Source: Castellaniella sp049671645 (GTDB lineage Bacteria; Pseudomonadota; Gammaproteobacteria; Burkholderiales; Burkholderiaceae_B). From it: a DNA stretch of 64,000 nucleotides. This document shows positions 61,512 to 64,000 of the stretch, piece after piece (position 1 is the stretch's first letter; every line of letters starts with the position of its first letter). Made by a program: the position numbers and the translations under genes. A model generated the notes under the pieces. The model saw only the letters and a list, made by a program, of their open reading frames with translations, was not told the DNA's origin and did not search any database. The stretch spans positions 1-64,000 of the forward strand of contig NZ_JBATVG010000024.1 of assembly GCF_049671645.1 (NCBI RefSeq), in the 5' to 3' direction.

Positions 61512-61672
61512 CGAATCCGGATGGCATACAGCGGGCATTCGACTCGATGCCAGCCTTGTGGCGGCGCACCAGCACACGGCGCCTTCCTTATCCGGCACAC
61601 GGTTATCCTAGGCGGTCCACTGGGCGCAGCCCCGGCACCAGAAGCGACACAGGACGAACGACACGGCCGTGG

Positions 61673-62590
61673 CTATTCCGCGCCCGGAAGGAGCAACGCC
61701 ATTTTGCGCCGCGCGATGCGTAACAACGCATCCAACTCTGATGCGTGTTGCGCATCCCTGTAGGCGAGGCCAAATCCGATCCAGAATTCCCTTTCCTTGA
61801 GTGGCCTGAAAGTCGCACCGGCGCGCCGCATCTTCGTCATCGACTTTGGTATGAAGCCAATGCCCCGTCCGTTTGCCACTTCGGCCAACAGGAGGTGGTG
61901 ATCCGCGGGTTCCGTCAGTCTGCGACTCGGCGCATGCCCGAGCCTCGCGAACACTTCCTCGTAGTGATCGAAGAATCCGGGATTTGTTCGGCGCTGCGGC
62001 CAGAACACGGGTTGGTCACTCAACTGCGCGATCGACAGGACTTTATGCCGCGCGAGCGGATGCTGTGCGGGGATTACCGCGACCAGCGGCTCTTTGTGCA
62101 GCGGTTCAACCACCAACTCCCCCGTTGCGCTGGGCAGTCCGATCAAGGCGACATCGAGCGCGCCACGCCGCAGGCGCCGGATGAGCTCGACCGAAATAGC
62201 GGCAACGAAAACCAGCGACCCACCAGGAACCGCTTTCTCGAAGGCAGGCTCGAGGGAAGGAAAGACCTCCGGGTCGAAGACCTTGGTGTAACCGACCCTG
62301 AGTTGCCGAGGCGTTCCCTTTGAATGCCGTCGTGCGATTTCGATCGCCTCTGCGGCCTGAAGCAGCGTCTTCCGGGCCCCCTTCAGGAATGCGCGGCCCG
62401 CCGTCGTGAGTACCGCGCCCGACGAATCGCGACTGAGCAGTGCCACCCCGAGTTCGCTCTCGAGTTGTTTGATCTGGCGGCTTAGCGGCGGCTGCGACAT
62501 GTGCAGTCGTTCGGCCGCAGCGCGGAAGGTGCCTTCCTCCGCCACTGCGACGAAACACTCCATTTGGCGCAGATCGATTCGTATCCTCAT
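61673..62590 (-). CDS. LysR-family transcriptional regulator
   Basis: This 305-residue LTTR has the N-terminal helix-turn-helix (RQMECFVAVAEEGTFRAAAE, then LHMSQPPLSRQIKQLESELG) and a two-lobed effector domain (about 90-295). The pattern resembles the BenM/CatM group, which respond to muconates. It is divergent from a triple carboxymuconolactone-decarboxylase-domain gene and so is the likely activator of it. No convincing T-N11-A site was resolved by eye in the 173-base gap. Confidence 0.92.
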   Translation of the reverse strand: MRIRIDLRQMECFVAVAEEGTFRAAAERLHMSQPPLSRQIKQLESELGVALLSRDSSGAVLTTAGRAFLKGARKTLLQAAEAIEIARRHSKGTPRQLRVGYTKVFDPEVFPSLEPAFEKAVPGGSLVFVAAISVELIRRLRRGALDVALIGLPSATGELVVEPLHKEPLVAVIPAQHPLARHKVLSIAQLSDQPVFWPQRRTNPGFFDHYEEVFARLGHAPSRRLTEPADHHLLLAEVANGRGIGFIPKSMTKMRRAGATFRPLKEREFWIGFGLAYRDAQHASELDALLRIARRKMALLLPGAE

Positions 62591-62763
62591 GCAGAAAAGG
62601 TATCACGAATTTGGTCTTTGCCCATTGCATCTTCCTGCCCGTATGCTCCGTTCTGCTGATTTCGATAGGGAGCAAATCAGACGTGGATACGTGCAAGCAT
62701 GGGGACTTTCTGTAAAAGAACACCGCAACTGGAACGCTGGCAGCAGCCGAAGGAAAAACACAG

Positions 62764-64000
62764 ATGAATGGATCTATGGATCAGACAGGCATGACGGCCC
62801 TCTTGGGCGTTTCCGCTGGCGAGACCAGTGCAGAACGTTTTACCCGGGGTATCGAGGTGCTGAAGAGGATCGGTGGCGCGGGCTACGATATCCCCGTTAA
62901 CCGTCTGGCTCAGGTTGCCCCGGATTTGGCACGATTCACCGTTGAATTTGCCTATGGAGACATCCTGTCGCGGCCGGGGCTGGACCTACGCCTTCGCCAG
63001 ATTGCCACCGTTGCCGCGCTGATGGCCCATGGCAGCGTGCAAGCGCAACTGAAATATCACATGACCGGCTTCCTCAATGCCGGCGGCGAACCGGCAGAAC
63101 TGGTCGAAATGCTGTTCCTGGCGATTGCCATCCTGGGGTTTCCGGTCTCGATCAACGCCGTGGGCATCGTTCGCGGGATCTTTCAGGAGCGCCGTCTGGA
63201 TTTCGATCCGATTGCCCCGGTGTCCGACGATGGCACTGCGCGATATCAGCGGGGTCTCGAGGTGCTCGACGGCTTGATGGCCAATCCGGAGGCGTACGTG
63301 GAAAAGCTGGAAAGCACTTCACCCGAGCTCGCCCGCTGGTCGGTCGAGTTCGCGTTCGGTGAGATCTTCGCTCGCGAGGGACTCAATCCAAAGGCGAGAC
63401 AGATCGCGATCATCTCGATGCTCGCGGCAGCCGGCAATCGCAGCGATCTGCTTGGCCTTTATATCGAAGCCGGACTCGACTCGGGCCTGTCCCGCACCGA
63501 GATCACCGAAGCCCTGATGCAACTGGCTGTCTATGCCGGGTTTCCCAGCGCTCTCAATGCCCTTGGGGTTGCGGACGCCGCCTTCACGAAGCCGGAGCGG
63601 AAAGAGAAAGAAGGGGCAGGTGGCCGCGCAAGCGCGAATGTGATCGTCTCCGAAACTCGCAAGACTCGCAGGGAACGCGGATTGGCGACACTTGCCAGGA
63701 CTTCTGCCCAGGCGGGCGAGGCCGTGGTCAACAGCTTCAATGACTTGGCCCCAGATATCGGCCGCGCAATCGTCGAGCACTCCTACGGCGACATCTTCAG
63801 CCGTGTCGGGCTCGACGCGAAGACGCGCGAGCTTGCCACATGCTCGGCGCTCGCGGCAGTGGGAAGCAAAGCGACGGAGACGCCGCTGCGGGTCCATGCA
63901 AATGCGGCGCTGACGGCGGGCGCGACGCGGGCGGAAATCGTCGAAACGCTCCTGAACGTCCTTCCCTATCGCGGATATCCCGCAGTCGAGGAAAGCATGC
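62764..64000 (+). CDS. Protein with three carboxymuconolactone decarboxylase domains (runs off right edge)
   Basis: At least 412 residues are visible, open at the window end. The sequence has three repeats of the CMD fold: about 55-130 (VEFAYGDILSRPGLD, then GFPVSINAVG), about 190-265 (VEFAFGEIFAREGLNPKARQ, then GFPSALNALG) and about 335-412 (VEHSYGDIFSRVGLDAKTRE, then RGYPAVEES). A charged linker (KPERKEKEGAGGRA) separates repeats 2 and 3. Repeat 3 keeps a Cys and the His (RVHANAALTAG). The start at 62764 follows AAGGAA. Single or double CMD proteins are usual; three in one chain is unusual. LysR-regulated breakdown of an aromatic acid is plausible. Confidence 0.82.
   Translation, partial: MNGSMDQTGMTALLGVSAGETSAERFTRGIEVLKRIGGAGYDIPVNRLAQVAPDLARFTVEFAYGDILSRPGLDLRLRQIATVAALMAHGSVQAQLKYHMTGFLNAGGEPAELVEMLFLAIAILGFPVSINAVGIVRGIFQERRLDFDPIAPVSDDGTARYQRGLEVLDGLMANPEAYVEKLESTSPELARWSVEFAFGEIFAREGLNPKARQIAIISMLAAAGNRSDLLGLYIEAGLDSGLSRTEITEALMQLAVYAGFPSALNALGVADAAFTKPERKEKEGAGGRASANVIVSETRKTRRERGLATLARTSAQAGEAVVNSFNDLAPDIGRAIVEHSYGDIFSRVGLDAKTRELATCSALAAVGSKATETPLRVHANAALTAGATRAEIVETLLNVLPYRGYPAVEESM

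Overview
The window looks like chromosomal DNA of a GC-rich betaproteobacterium, most likely family Alcaligenaceae (Bordetella/Achromobacter relatives). The basis is the backbone order ilvI-ilvH-ilvC-psd-pssA-rpsO-pnp-qor-tpiA-secG, which I recall as typical of that family. Core genes carry normal signals: three tRNAs with encoded CCA, intrinsic terminators, and two metal or ion riboswitches. No phage, complete IS element, CRISPR array or plasmid function was seen.

Layout. 1-581: degraded DNA with a frameshifted Asp/Glu-racemase-type remnant. 582-8073: a catabolic cluster (TRAP transporter PQM, cupin, carboxymuconolactone-decarboxylase-like protein, 3-hydroxyisobutyrate-dehydrogenase-type enzyme, aldehyde dehydrogenase) divergent from a GntR/FCD regulator, with palindromic operators over the operon -35 box. 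8267-22101: the core block with tRNA-Leu(GAG), cytochrome b561, secG, tpiA, a standalone molybdopterin oxidoreductase, tRNA-Leu(TAA), tRNA-Ser(TGA), qor, pnp, rpsO, pssA, psd and ilvC/H/I. 22559-24775: a FUSC-type exporter. 24809-32166: a malonate operon (matR, matA, an enoyl-CoA hydratase, matB and a TRAP PQM transporter).

32289-38474: yaaA, 3-hydroxybutyrate dehydrogenase, a fluoride riboswitch with crcB, a yybP-ykoY (manganese) riboswitch with a terC-family gene, a qorB/HxlR divergent pair, an MFS transporter and a small lipoprotein. 38517-42605: a PAS-sigma54 activator divergent from an alpha/beta hydrolase and a metabolite:H+ symporter, with a clear -24/-12 promoter. 42736-53613: an unknown protein, a DUF748/AsmA-like giant with a 9-bp tandem repeat, an ATP-grasp enzyme, a SulP permease, and an isochorismatase/MFS/VOC group beside a TetR regulator. 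53718-61511: an EmrA/EmrB/OprM efflux set followed by cupin, AhpD-like and NmrA-like genes, divergent from a winged-helix/TolB-like/TPR regulator. 61673-64000: a LysR regulator divergent from a protein with three carboxymuconolactone decarboxylase domains that runs off the window.

How it fits together: most accessory modules have the same plan, one regulator divergent from or heading a small transport-plus-enzyme operon. Together they suggest a soil or water bacterium living on organic and aromatic acids, with fluoride, manganese and drug efflux. Candidates for new biology are the triple-domain CMD protein, the cupin/CMD/NmrA cluster paired with a non-sigma regulator, the sigma54 hydrolase module, and the unassigned TRAP/ALDH pathway at the left end.
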